From Lysobacter silvisoli (GTDB lineage Bacteria; Pseudomonadota; Gammaproteobacteria; Xanthomonadales; Xanthomonadaceae), in contig NZ_QTSU01000005.1 in NCBI RefSeq assembly GCF_003382365.1, forward strand, positions 62,001 to 126,000: 64,000 nucleotides of DNA, read 5' to 3'. The notes under the pieces are model-generated. The model was given only the letters and a program-made list of their open reading frames with translations. It had not been told where the DNA came from and made no database searches. How positions within the stretch are numbered: the first letter of the stretch is position 1; each line of letters starts with the position of its first letter. Below are positions 1 through 7,905 of this stretch, piece by piece. Position numbers and translations under genes: made by a program.

Positions 1-111
1 CTAGGTCGCTCCAAGTACCTCCTGGCACCGGAGGTGCGCACATAACCCGCCTCTTCCTTCAACTACGATCAGCTGCAAAGATGGGTCCAGTCCAATCGGC
101 AGGGAAGCACG

Positions 112-741
112 ATGAAGGAAATTCTCGATGCAGGCGGCACGTCCTTCCTGATTCCCGTCGTGCTCGCCCTGGTGGTCTTGTATGCCATCAGAGGCTTGAA
201 CGGGCTGCATAGCCGCAAGTACCAAAACCGTAAAGAGTTCCTTGAGGTATGGGATAACACCCGGATTCAGGATGACCTTTGGCTGGAAGTGACGGTGCGC
301 CATCTGTTCGGCGCCTATCTTCCTGCCCGAGTCGTACACCTGGCGCTAGCGCAGCCCAACAAAAGCGAATCCTTGCTGCAGTTGTCGGAACTATGGGACT
401 TGTTCGACTACGACCCAGAAACCGAAACGGTGCGCTGGCGGCGAAAACGCCATGCCACCGTCAAGCGCCGCCGGACCATGTGGCGGCTGATGTTCGCGGC
501 GTACTTCATCAGCGCTTTCGCAGCCGTAGGCTCTGGAATTGCGGCCGCGCACTTCGGTCCGGGGACTTTTGTCGGTTGGGTATGGGGCGGATTCGCGGTG
601 GTCTGTGCGTTTGTTGCGCTGGTGAACGTGTGGAATGAGGACGGCTTCCGCACCTCCATCACACGTGGCGACTACTGGATGAATCGTATTAACCGAACGG
701 CGGACAAAGCACGCAAGCGGCCGCAAGGACGAGAAGATTAA
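112..741 (+). CDS. Hypothetical inner-membrane protein
   Basis: A 209-residue protein I do not recognise. It has a hydrophobic N-terminal segment at about residues 11-27 and a hydrophobic hairpin at about residues 125-175, so three membrane spans are likely. A charged cytoplasmic stretch lies between them (about 35-120), and the tail is basic (KARKRPQGRED). The ATG lies just after a purine-rich stretch. It is transcribed towards the convergent effector gene ending at 830, and no linked partner is visible. The function is unknown. Confidence 0.6.
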   Translation: MKEILDAGGTSFLIPVVLALVVLYAIRGLNGLHSRKYQNRKEFLEVWDNTRIQDDLWLEVTVRHLFGAYLPARVVHLALAQPNKSESLLQLSELWDLFDYDPETETVRWRRKRHATVKRRRTMWRLMFAAYFISAFAAVGSGIAAAHFGPGTFVGWVWGGFAVVCAFVALVNVWNEDGFRTSITRGDYWMNRINRTADKARKRPQGRED

Positions 742-829
742 ATTGATGGCTCCGGGGAGCAATCAACGGATGTAGTGGGCGCCTACAGATTGATGGGCGG
801 TGCGACCGCGGGCCGCACCGCCGTGCAGC

Positions 830-2239
830 TTAAGCCGTCCGCCCCGCTTGCCGCCCCTGCACCTGCGCCTCCTGCGCCGGATTCGCCTGCTGGTTGGCAT
901 CGTACAGTCGGTTGAGCTGCGCGACCGAGTCGGCCACCGGCGTGCGCACCGCGTCGTCGGTGCGCATGCTCGCCAACTGCCGGCCCGGGTTCTGCAGGTC
1001 GCCCTGCACCACGATCATGTTCTGGCCGGCGGCCACGCCTTGTACGTTGGCGTTGCTGAGCACGATGTGGTCGATGCTGGTCAGGCCTTCGCGGCGGGCC
1101 AGGCAGGCGGCGCTGGCGGCCATGCAGGCGCTGTTGCCGTCGTACTGGCGGCCCAGGCTGGCGTCCAGGCGGCGGGTGGCGGCTTCGGCTTGCGGCAGCA
1201 GCGGGTCGTTGCTGCCCAGCGGGCCGGAGGCGGCGCCACGCTGGCCGGGCGGTGGGGCGGGTTGCGCGCCCTGCGGCGCGGCGGGCGGTGCGTTCGGCGC
1301 GGGCGCATTGGGTGCCGGCGCATTCGGCGCGGGCGCATCCTGGGTTTGCGTGGGCGGCACCAGGCGCTGCAGCGTGGCCTGGTCCAGGTTGCCCGTGGCC
1401 GGCAGGCCCTGCGCGGTCTGGTAGTTGATGACGGCGGCCTGCATGGACAAGCGGTACACGCCGTCCTCGTTCAAGCGCTGGCCGTCGGCACCGCGGTAGC
1501 CGGCGGCATTGAGCTGCGCGGCGGCCGCGCGCACGCGGTCGTCGGTTTCGCCGATGCGGATGATGCCGTCGTCCACCACCGGGCGCGGCTCGATGCCCTG
1601 CCCGCGCCGCGGCGGGTCCAGCGACAGGCGGCCGCTGGCCAAGTCGTCCACGTACTGGTCGAACTGCTGGTGATAGCGCGTGTCCACTTCCATATGCACA
1701 TGGATCGGCACCGTGGCCACGTTGCTCTGCGTGCCCAACGCCTGGCCGTATTGGAGGGTGTCGCCTTCGGCCACCGCGATGTTGCTCATGTGGCGCACGC
1801 GCGCGATCACTTCGCCACCCTGGCGGTCGTAGATGTCGACCAGCCCTTCGGACGCGCTCACCCGCCCCACGTAACCGGCCAACGGCGACGGCACGTCGAC
1901 GCTGCGCGAGCCCGGACCGGTGGCCAGGCGCGGGTCTTCGAGGATGAAGTCGCGCTTCTCCAATACCTGGTTTTCGCTCAGGCCGTAGTCGCGGCGCGCG
2001 GTGCGCACCTCGATCTCCTGGATTTCACCGTCGATCACCGCATGCCGGCGCCCGTTCTCGCCACCGGTGACCACACCGTTGACCACGGTCGCGGCCCGGT
2101 TGGCGCCGGGGTGGTGGGTGACCAGGCTTTCGTAATCGGTGACCGGCACGTTGACCGTGCGGCCCTTCTGGATCACACGGTAGGGCGTGGGCTCGGGCGT
2201 GGCGGGCGCTTGCGGGTCTTGGGTGTTCTCATCGGCCAT
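830..2239 (-). CDS. Putative type IV secretion effector: M23-like, peptidoglycan-binding and XVIPCD domains
   Basis: A 469-residue protein without a signal peptide. Residues 115-190 resemble a LytM/M23 metallopeptidase fold, with H150 and a final HVH motif at 180-182. Residues 230-300 look like a peptidoglycan-binding repeat (LNEDGVYRLSMQAAVINYQ). An Ala-Pro-Asn linker follows at about 305-335. The last 125 residues match the XVIPCD, the signal that targets cargo to the Xanthomonadales bacteria-killing type IV secretion system: VVQGD, R-T-P-V-A-S and a Q-rich tail. The usual HxxxD zinc motif is not where expected; the only HxxxD is H66-D70, further upstream. It would act on prey peptidoglycan. 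The lipoprotein gene 50 bp upstream is the likely immunity partner. The XVIPCD call is strong and the enzyme class moderate. Confidence 0.8.
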   Translation of the reverse strand: MADENTQDPQAPATPEPTPYRVIQKGRTVNVPVTDYESLVTHHPGANRAATVVNGVVTGGENGRRHAVIDGEIQEIEVRTARRDYGLSENQVLEKRDFILEDPRLATGPGSRSVDVPSPLAGYVGRVSASEGLVDIYDRQGGEVIARVRHMSNIAVAEGDTLQYGQALGTQSNVATVPIHVHMEVDTRYHQQFDQYVDDLASGRLSLDPPRRGQGIEPRPVVDDGIIRIGETDDRVRAAAAQLNAAGYRGADGQRLNEDGVYRLSMQAAVINYQTAQGLPATGNLDQATLQRLVPPTQTQDAPAPNAPAPNAPAPNAPPAAPQGAQPAPPPGQRGAASGPLGSNDPLLPQAEAATRRLDASLGRQYDGNSACMAASAACLARREGLTSIDHIVLSNANVQGVAAGQNMIVVQGDLQNPGRQLASMRTDDAVRTPVADSVAQLNRLYDANQQANPAQEAQVQGRQAGRTA

Positions 2240-2289
2240 GGCGGCGATTCCTTTCGTACTGGATGGCGGATCGGACGGTCAGCAACCGA

Positions 2290-2700
2290 TCACGGGCAGC
2301 GGTAATAGGTCATGGTATGCCCACTGCTCACGACCGTCAGCGCCCCGTTATCCTGGCCGCTGAGCAGAAACACCTCCTCGATACGCATGGGCTCTTCGTT
2401 GATATATAGGTTGGACACGATCTTCCAGGCCTGCGGGCTCTTCGATATCTGGGCCACGCTCAGCGGCTCGTTCCAGTCTTCGTAGCCGGTGCGCTTTTGG
2501 GCCGTGATTTCGAAGCGCGAATCGCTGTCCAAGCTGTCGGCGCGCTTACAGTATTCCCGCCCCTCACCGAGCCATATCCCCTGCAAGGCCTTGGGATAAG
2601 CAGCCGAAGGCGCCCTGTCCTTGGCTGTAGTGGCTGTGCAGGCAATACACAACAATCCGGCGAGAGCAATGGCCGCCGTATGGCTCAGCGTAGGTTTCAT
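2290..2700 (-). CDS. Small lipoprotein, putative immunity protein for the downstream effector
   Basis: A 136-residue protein with an N-terminal signal and a probable lipidation cysteine near residue 18-21 (LLCIAC). The mature part is about 115 residues with no family I recognise. It lies immediately upstream of, and in the same direction as, the XVIPCD effector ending at 830, with 50 bp between them. Known X-T4SS immunity proteins are commonly periplasmic lipoproteins encoded next to their effectors, so the immunity role is inferred from context and not from a domain match. Confidence 0.6.
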   Translation of the reverse strand: MKPTLSHTAAIALAGLLCIACTATTAKDRAPSAAYPKALQGIWLGEGREYCKRADSLDSDSRFEITAQKRTGYEDWNEPLSVAQISKSPQAWKIVSNLYINEEPMRIEEVFLLSGQDNGALTVVSSGHTMTYYRCP

Positions 2701-2793
2701 ATCGCGCTCTATATGTACTGACTAGGCTCAGGATACGCCGTCCAGGTGACCGGCGGGCAACGGTCGAAGAAGCTTTGCTGTGGATCGAGCTCC

Positions 2794-4305
2794 TTACATC
2801 GTCAAACCGCGGCGATGCAACTCGGGCGCCACCTCCTGCTGGGCCACCTGCGTCGGCGAGACCGACTGTGCCTGTGCCCGTTCCATCTGCTCCAGACGCT
2901 GCAGAGACTCGGCTACCGGCGTGCGTACCGCAACTTCCGTCGGCATGTGCGCAACCCGCCTAGCGGGGTCCATCAGATCGCCCTCCACCGCGATGACCCT
3001 TGCTCCTGCCGCTTCGGTCGGAGTGGCTCCGCTGAGCATGACGTGGTCCACCCGGCCCAAGCCCTCGCTTCTGGCCAGACAGGCCACGCTCGCGCTCATG
3101 CAATCGCTGGCGGGCGTGTGTGGTAAGCCCAGACTGGCATCGAGTCGCTGCACCGCGTCCTGCGATTGCCGCAGTAGCGGATGTGCGCCTGGTTGGACCG
3201 GGTCCATTTGCGCCCCCAGTGCCCCGCCCCGACCCATGTGATCGGGTCTATCGGCTTCGCGGCGCACGCCCGGTGCGGCCTGCATGGGAACGCCGTTTCG
3301 GCTCCAGCCATCAGCGGTCATCGAGAACATGTCCCCGGCCGGGCTCACTACGGTGACTTGCCCGCGTTGGTCCATAGAGACGCGCGACATTTCCAGGCGT
3401 GCATTGGCATCGATACCGGTGATGGTGGCCGCTCTCGCCTGCGCGCCCTCGTCGATGTGCGCGAAGATTCGCGCCCCGCTCGCCGGCGCGCGCATCATCG
3501 CATCCAGAAGTTGGACATCCGGATTCCCATTGAAGTCCTGCGACAGTGAGACGTTACCCCGGTCGTGCACTTGCTCACGCCAAGCCTGGCTCAGCCGGCC
3601 CTCACCCAGCTCCAGATCGTTCATCAGACGAACTCCGGCCAGCGCGTTGTCGCGACCCGAGACGATCGCGCTCTGCGCGCTGGCCTTGAGCCCGTTGATG
3701 CCTTGGCTGCCGATCCAATCCCGGATTTGGTCGGAACTTTGCGCGCCGGCCTCGAGGTGATCGATCAGCCGGCTGCCGCGATTCTCATTTTGGTTATAAA
3801 GCTTGCTGGTCATCGCCACGATCTCGGCCGCCTGCGCAGGATCGCTCGCGCTCAAGTCGCGCAGCCAGGGGATCTGCGACAGCGGCTGACCCACGCTGTC
3901 CCATTTGCGTTGGATCTGCTCCTGGCTCAAGCCGTCGACGAAGGCGCGGCCCGGGTCGGAGCGCAAGTAGCCGTTGAGCCGGCTCAACTCTTCGCTGGTA
4001 AGGGCATTCCCGGTCTGTCCGCGGGTTTGCAAGCGCGTGGTCAGCGAGGCGATTTCGCGATCACTGAACCGCTCATCGGCGCCGGCCCAGGCCTGGTAAC
4101 CGGCCAGCAGCTCATCGACCTTGTGGCCACGGTTGGTCTGGCCGAAATCCCATTGCACTGCGCCGACCGACCAGCCCGAATTGCCGGTGCTGTGCGACAG
4201 CTGATACACAGCGTAGGCGTTAGTCTCGCTGGCCCGGCCCACCGCGTTGTAGGCGATGGCTTCGAAAGTGCTGCGTTCCAGTGGGTTATAGGTGTGATCC
4301 GTCAC
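2794..4305 (-). CDS. Putative type IV secretion effector: lysozyme-like N-terminus with XVIPCD
   Basis: A 503-residue protein with no signal peptide. The N-terminal half (about 1-215) contains a GWSVGAVQWDFGQ segment like those of phage-type lysozyme or transglycosylase proteins. The middle (about 270-345) is a small beta-rich region. The C-terminal 125 residues are an XVIPCD closely similar to that of the effector at 830-2239; both share LDASLG, C-x-A-S, A-C-L-A-R, the VEGD/VQGD block, and A-V-R-T-P-V-A. The gene directly upstream encodes an LprI-type lysozyme-inhibitor-like lipoprotein, which fits a muramidase-type toxin. The family assignment of the XVIPCD is confident; the catalytic activity is inferred. 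Confidence 0.8.
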   Translation of the reverse strand: MTDHTYNPLERSTFEAIAYNAVGRASETNAYAVYQLSHSTGNSGWSVGAVQWDFGQTNRGHKVDELLAGYQAWAGADERFSDREIASLTTRLQTRGQTGNALTSEELSRLNGYLRSDPGRAFVDGLSQEQIQRKWDSVGQPLSQIPWLRDLSASDPAQAAEIVAMTSKLYNQNENRGSRLIDHLEAGAQSSDQIRDWIGSQGINGLKASAQSAIVSGRDNALAGVRLMNDLELGEGRLSQAWREQVHDRGNVSLSQDFNGNPDVQLLDAMMRAPASGARIFAHIDEGAQARAATITGIDANARLEMSRVSMDQRGQVTVVSPAGDMFSMTADGWSRNGVPMQAAPGVRREADRPDHMGRGGALGAQMDPVQPGAHPLLRQSQDAVQRLDASLGLPHTPASDCMSASVACLARSEGLGRVDHVMLSGATPTEAAGARVIAVEGDLMDPARRVAHMPTEVAVRTPVAESLQRLEQMERAQAQSVSPTQVAQQEVAPELHRRGLTM

Positions 4306-4318
4306 GGTGAAACTCCTC

Positions 4319-4870
4319 CTATTCGAGCGCAGCAGTCATCGACTTCAGCTGCTCGATACGGGCCTTCGTCCGCTCGACACGGCAGACCTCGGTCAGGTCG
4401 GGGGCTTCACGACGCGACATGCCTTGCGCGAATGGCTCCAGTAAACAGTCGGCGTCACGGTAGGCGGCCCAGGCCGCGTCTGCCGTCTTCTGGTGGGCGA
4501 CCAAGTCCCCCAAGTAGTCGGGATCGTCCTTGAGGTACGAGCTATAGCTCACCCTGGCCTTGGCCTGAAAGTCCTGCCCAAGCCGGATCCGTTGCTGCTC
4601 CAAGGCATGCATTTGTTTGTAGGGCGCGCACGCATTCACTCGCGTGCGCTCGCATTCGGCAATCTCACTGTCCGGCTTCTTCGCGAAGCAAGCTTCGCGC
4701 GCCTCCACATCACCGACCGCAAAGCAGTCCTGCGCCTCCTGCGACGCCGCTGCGACGTTCGCGCTATGAGCCGGGTTCGATACCGAAGCGCAGCCGCAGC
4801 ACAGCGCCAAGCTGATGGCCAACGCTTTCCGTGCGAACCGCGGGCCGACTTTTCCTTGTGCCTGTGCCAT
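4319..4870 (-). CDS. LprI/DUF1311-like lipoprotein, putative lysozyme-inhibitor immunity protein
   Basis: A 183-residue protein with an N-terminal hydrophobic export signal and cysteines at the cleavage region (LCCGCAS), so it is probably a lipoprotein with an atypical lipobox. The C-terminal half has the LprI pattern: an AWAAYRDADC segment followed by a late cysteine (VCRVERTKARIEQL). LprI proteins inhibit lysozymes. The gene ends 13 bp before the XVIPCD effector at 2794-4305, so it probably shields the periplasm from that effector and is co-transcribed with it. The family call is moderate and the pairing is inferred from context. Confidence 0.7.
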   Translation of the reverse strand: MAQAQGKVGPRFARKALAISLALCCGCASVSNPAHSANVAAASQEAQDCFAVGDVEAREACFAKKPDSEIAECERTRVNACAPYKQMHALEQQRIRLGQDFQAKARVSYSSYLKDDPDYLGDLVAHQKTADAAWAAYRDADCLLEPFAQGMSRREAPDLTEVCRVERTKARIEQLKSMTAALE

Positions 4871-5071
4871 AGAACACTCCTGCGTGACCTTGGGTATAGC
4901 TGGAAATGATGACGGCGTCGCCGCGCACTGCGGCCAGAATCCAGAGCCTAGAATACGTCCGCATAGCCGACTGGCGTCAACGGCGTATGCGATGTGCCAT
5001 CACTCGACCTTGTTGGCATGCCGCATTTGGTAACTGGCAGTCGCAATGGGCTGCGCGCTGACGCGAAGCGC

Positions 5072-5716
5072 CTAGCCCGCTTCTACGCGCGCGCAATACG
5101 CCTCGAAGGTCCGCCGCCACGCCGGCCGCGCCAGGCAGCGGTCGCGATAGGCCTGCACACCCGGGTAAGGCGCGATCAGGCTGGCGTCTTTCACGCCCGA
5201 ATGCAGCACGTGCGCCATCAGCAGGTCGGCAATGGTGAAGTCGTCGGTGGCGACGTACTCGCGGTCGGCGAACCAGCGCTCCAGGTGGCCCATGCGCAGG
5301 TGCACCCAGTCGGCGAGGAACTGGCGCGGTTTGGGGTCGCTGCCGTTGGCGGTCCAGTCGTGCACCATCAGCGCCACCAGCGGCAGCTCGATCGAGTTCA
5401 TGGCGGCGAAGCACCAGCGCAGCACCTGCGCCTCGCCGGCCGGGTCGGCAGGGATCAGGCGGCCGGACTTCTTGGCCAGGTACACCACGATGGCGGCCGA
5501 CTCGGTCAGCACCACGCCGTCGTCGTCGATCGAGGGGATTTGCTGGAAGGGGTTGATGTCGCGGTAGGCGTCGGTGGTCAGGTCCTGCGCGGGGTGGTCC
5601 AGACCGACGGTTTCGAACGGCAGCTGCAGTTCTTCCAGCGCCCACAGCACGCGCAAGTCGCGGGTGTGGCCGCGCGCGCCGGCGTTGACCTTGGAGAAGC
5701 CATAGAGCTTGAGCAT
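5072..5716 (-). CDS. Glutathione S-transferase
   Basis: A 214-residue GST. The thioredoxin-fold N-terminus (MLKLYGFSKVNAGARG) carries the conserved proline and ES glutathione-binding motif at QIPSIDDDGVVLTESAAIVVYL, and an all-alpha C-terminal domain follows. I chose the ATG at 5716 because the family begins at this strand; the reading frame extends to 5764 but that part is not GST-like. It would conjugate or reduce substrates with glutathione in the cytoplasm. The substrate cannot be told. It stands alone. Confidence 0.88.
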   Translation of the reverse strand: MLKLYGFSKVNAGARGHTRDLRVLWALEELQLPFETVGLDHPAQDLTTDAYRDINPFQQIPSIDDDGVVLTESAAIVVYLAKKSGRLIPADPAGEAQVLRWCFAAMNSIELPLVALMVHDWTANGSDPKPRQFLADWVHLRMGHLERWFADREYVATDDFTIADLLMAHVLHSGVKDASLIAPYPGVQAYRDRCLARPAWRRTFEAYCARVEAG

Positions 5717-5924
5717 GGGCGGGCCTGTGATGGGGCGGCTGCCGCAGCTTACCCAGCGGGCCATGAAGGCGCAGTTCGCTGCAGGGCAACACGATCCGCA
5801 CCGCCGCCGCGCGCGCGCAACCGCGGCCTGCGCCGGCTAAGCATGGCCTGCTGCGCGGCAGCTTGACACTGCCACCCCACGGACCTAAAAGCGACGCGCG
5901 TTTCGTCACTTAAGGAGGAGTGTG

Positions 5925-6065
5925 ATGCGTATCAAACGTTTGGCGATTTTGGCTGTGTTCGCCCTGCTCAGCGTGAGTGCGTCCGCGCTCAATGCCGAGC
6001 CCACCTGCTGGCTGTGCGTGCAAGAAAACGGCCGCATCTTCTGCGTGCAGGTGCCCTGCGAGTGA
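5925..6065 (+). CDS. Short secreted cysteine-containing peptide
   Basis: A 46-residue open frame, easily missed because of its size. A strong Shine-Dalgarno (aaggagga) lies a few bases before the ATG. Residues 1-24 form a classical Sec signal peptide with a basic n-region, a hydrophobic core and SALNA before the cleavage site. The predicted mature peptide, about 22 residues, starts at EPTCWLC and has four cysteines (28, 31, 40, 45), a spacing that would allow two disulfides or a metal site. No family is recognised. The signal peptide, ribosome site and clean stop argue for a real gene. Confidence 0.6.
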   Translation: MRIKRLAILAVFALLSVSASALNAEPTCWLCVQENGRIFCVQVPCE

Positions 6066-6189
6066 GGTAAGGGCCCGTGGCCCTGGCGCCGTCCCGGCCT
6101 GCGCGCCTCGCGCACCGCTGGGCGGCGCTTCCTTGCCTATCCGCCACACCCATGGTGCGATGCGCGCATTGGATCAGGGGTTAGGGCGC

Positions 6190-6744
6190 ATGAAGACTAT
6201 CGCCGCTGCCGTGGTTTGCATGGCACTGACGGGCTGCGCCGGCGCGCTAGCGCTGGACGCCAAGTTGCAGTGCGCCGCCGAAGCCGACCGCACGCCCGCG
6301 CGCACGCGCGGCGAGTTCCCTTTTCGTTTGACCTACGTCAGTCAGGGCCAACGCCACGTACTGGAAGACGCCACGGTCTGCCAGCTCAAGCGCGCGGGCT
6401 GCGACGCCTCCGGCCGGCCCGACACCTGGACGGAAACGCTCAAGAGCGGGCGGCCCGACGTGCTCATTCACTCGGTCCGCGCGGGCGAGATGACGCGCCA
6501 GTTCCTGGCATCCACCGGCGGCTGCAGCGTGCTGATGGAGCAAGCCAGTTACCGCCGTGAAGAAGCCAACCCGATCTACGCCGTCAAAGTCATGGATTAC
6601 CAAGGCGACAAGCCGATCGGCGGCTCGGGTGGCGCGGGCGCTACGGCCGCGCTGAAGGCGTTGGGTATCGAGATCGTGGCGTTCGAGCAATGGTCGGCCG
6701 GCGCGGCGGACGCACCTAGCCCTTCATTCAAATCCAAGCCGTAG
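6190..6744 (+). CDS. Hypothetical lipoprotein
   Basis: A 184-residue protein with a lipoprotein signal: basic start MKT, hydrophobic core, and lipobox LTGC with the lipidated cysteine at about residue 16. The mature domain has three further conserved-looking cysteines and a glycine-rich segment (GGSGGAGAT). The ATG at 6190 is chosen because it places the lipobox correctly; upstream in-frame codons add no signal. I do not recognise the family. It lies 124 bp after the small cysteine peptide, in the same direction. Confidence 0.65.
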   Translation: MKTIAAAVVCMALTGCAGALALDAKLQCAAEADRTPARTRGEFPFRLTYVSQGQRHVLEDATVCQLKRAGCDASGRPDTWTETLKSGRPDVLIHSVRAGEMTRQFLASTGGCSVLMEQASYRREEANPIYAVKVMDYQGDKPIGGSGGAGATAALKALGIEIVAFEQWSAGAADAPSPSFKSKP

Positions 6745-6999
6745 CGCGGCTGGGTATTTGCCCAGGGCAGGACACGCGGATCTTTGGGGCGCAGCTGCGG
6801 CGCGTACTGCTTTAGCTAAAGCCACGGCCATTGATTCGCTTGCCTCCTGCGTTGAAGACATGACCGTCTGTCGGTACGGTAGGCGTGACCGGTCCCCGCC
6901 GTCAGGGATCGTTGAGGCAACCCCGATCAGGAAGCGCTGTTGCCTTCCAACACACCGTGGCCACCGAACCCGAAGGTGGCGCAGTTTTCAGAGACCTGC

Positions 7000-7311
7000 A
7001 TGCACCGAGCCGCGATAGGCGCCCTGATTTTCATGTTCTGGCTGATGGCCGGCGGCCTGATGCTCGCTGCCGGCGAACCGCCGCTGGGTGTGGTGCTGGT
7101 GTTGATCGCGGTCACACTGCCCATCGTTGCGATCAACCGCGCCCTGGACCAGGCACGCGTGCGCCAGGGCAAGGCGCAAGACTTCACCACGCGTTGGAGC
7201 GATGTGACCAGCCTAAGCACGCGCCAGGTCGTGGCCTGCGCCGTGTCGTTGGTGATCGGCGCGGGGTTGGTTGCAGTGGCGATCGCGCTGCTGGGCCTGG
7301 GCCGCGCGTAG
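7000..7311 (+). CDS. Small inner-membrane protein
   Basis: A 103-residue protein with three hydrophobic segments: two forming a hairpin at about residues 4-45 and one at about 78-100. A basic polar loop (RALDQARVRQGKAQDF) lies between them. The start is uncertain: ATG 7000 gives a membrane-protein-like N-terminus, and an in-frame ATG also exists at 6940. No family is recognised. Confidence 0.5.
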   Translation: MHRAAIGALIFMFWLMAGGLMLAAGEPPLGVVLVLIAVTLPIVAINRALDQARVRQGKAQDFTTRWSDVTSLSTRQVVACAVSLVIGAGLVAVAIALLGLGRA

Positions 7312-7392
7312 CCCGCAACCTTGGGGCAGCCGATAGCGGCCCCCTTCGATGCACCCGCTAGCCACCCCTAGCGGGCCGCCGGTGCCCTGCGC

Positions 7393-7905
7393 CTACTTCC
7401 CTGGCGCCTGCCGCGCCGCCGCCAGCACCGCCGAGTTCAGCACGCCTTGCTGCTCGGCCAGCTTCAACAACTGCGCCTCCACCAACGCCGCCGAGGTGGA
7501 CGCGCGAGCGGTGACGCTGGCTGCACCCGCCTTGGCCGCATCCGCGCGGCTTTCGGCGCGCAGGAAGCGGCCCTTCACCGTGTAGTCGCGCGCCCCGGGC
7601 GTGGCGCCCACGGCTTCCACGCGGATGCCGTTGTAGCCCAGCACCGGCGGCAACTCGGTGGCCGGCACGCCGGCGCCGGTGGCCAGGGCATCGGCCAGCT
7701 GCGTGTGCAGCGAGCGCACGGTGGCGGCGTCGGTGATGGTGAGGGTGGGGTTGGGGCGGCCGGAGTACACCAGGTAGGTCACGCGCAACGCGGTGGGGGC
7801 GTCTTGCGCGGCGGCCAGCGGGCTGGCCAGCAGCAGCGCGCACAGCGCGCGCCGTGCCCAGGCGTGGAGCGACGCGCGTGCGGAGGAGGCTTGGGGTGCG
7901 TTCAT
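7393..7905 (-). CDS. Hypothetical secreted protein
   Basis: A 170-residue protein with a signal peptide (basic region, hydrophobic ALCALLLASPLAAA, then AQDA). The mature part has a beta-rich central region (VTYLVYSGRPNPTLTITD) and an alanine-rich helical C-terminus. Its ATG overlaps the stop codon of the upstream LamG-domain gene by 4 bp, so the two are translationally coupled and probably work together outside the cytoplasm. The family is not recognised. Confidence 0.65.
   Translation of the reverse strand: MNAPQASSARASLHAWARRALCALLLASPLAAAQDAPTALRVTYLVYSGRPNPTLTITDAATVRSLHTQLADALATGAGVPATELPPVLGYNGIRVEAVGATPGARDYTVKGRFLRAESRADAAKAGAASVTARASTSAALVEAQLLKLAEQQGVLNSAVLAAARQAPGK

Noticed and set aside
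800-2305. 501-residue plus-strand frame over the effector gene
   Set aside because: Shadow of the XVIPCD effector. Arg/His-rich with no domain.
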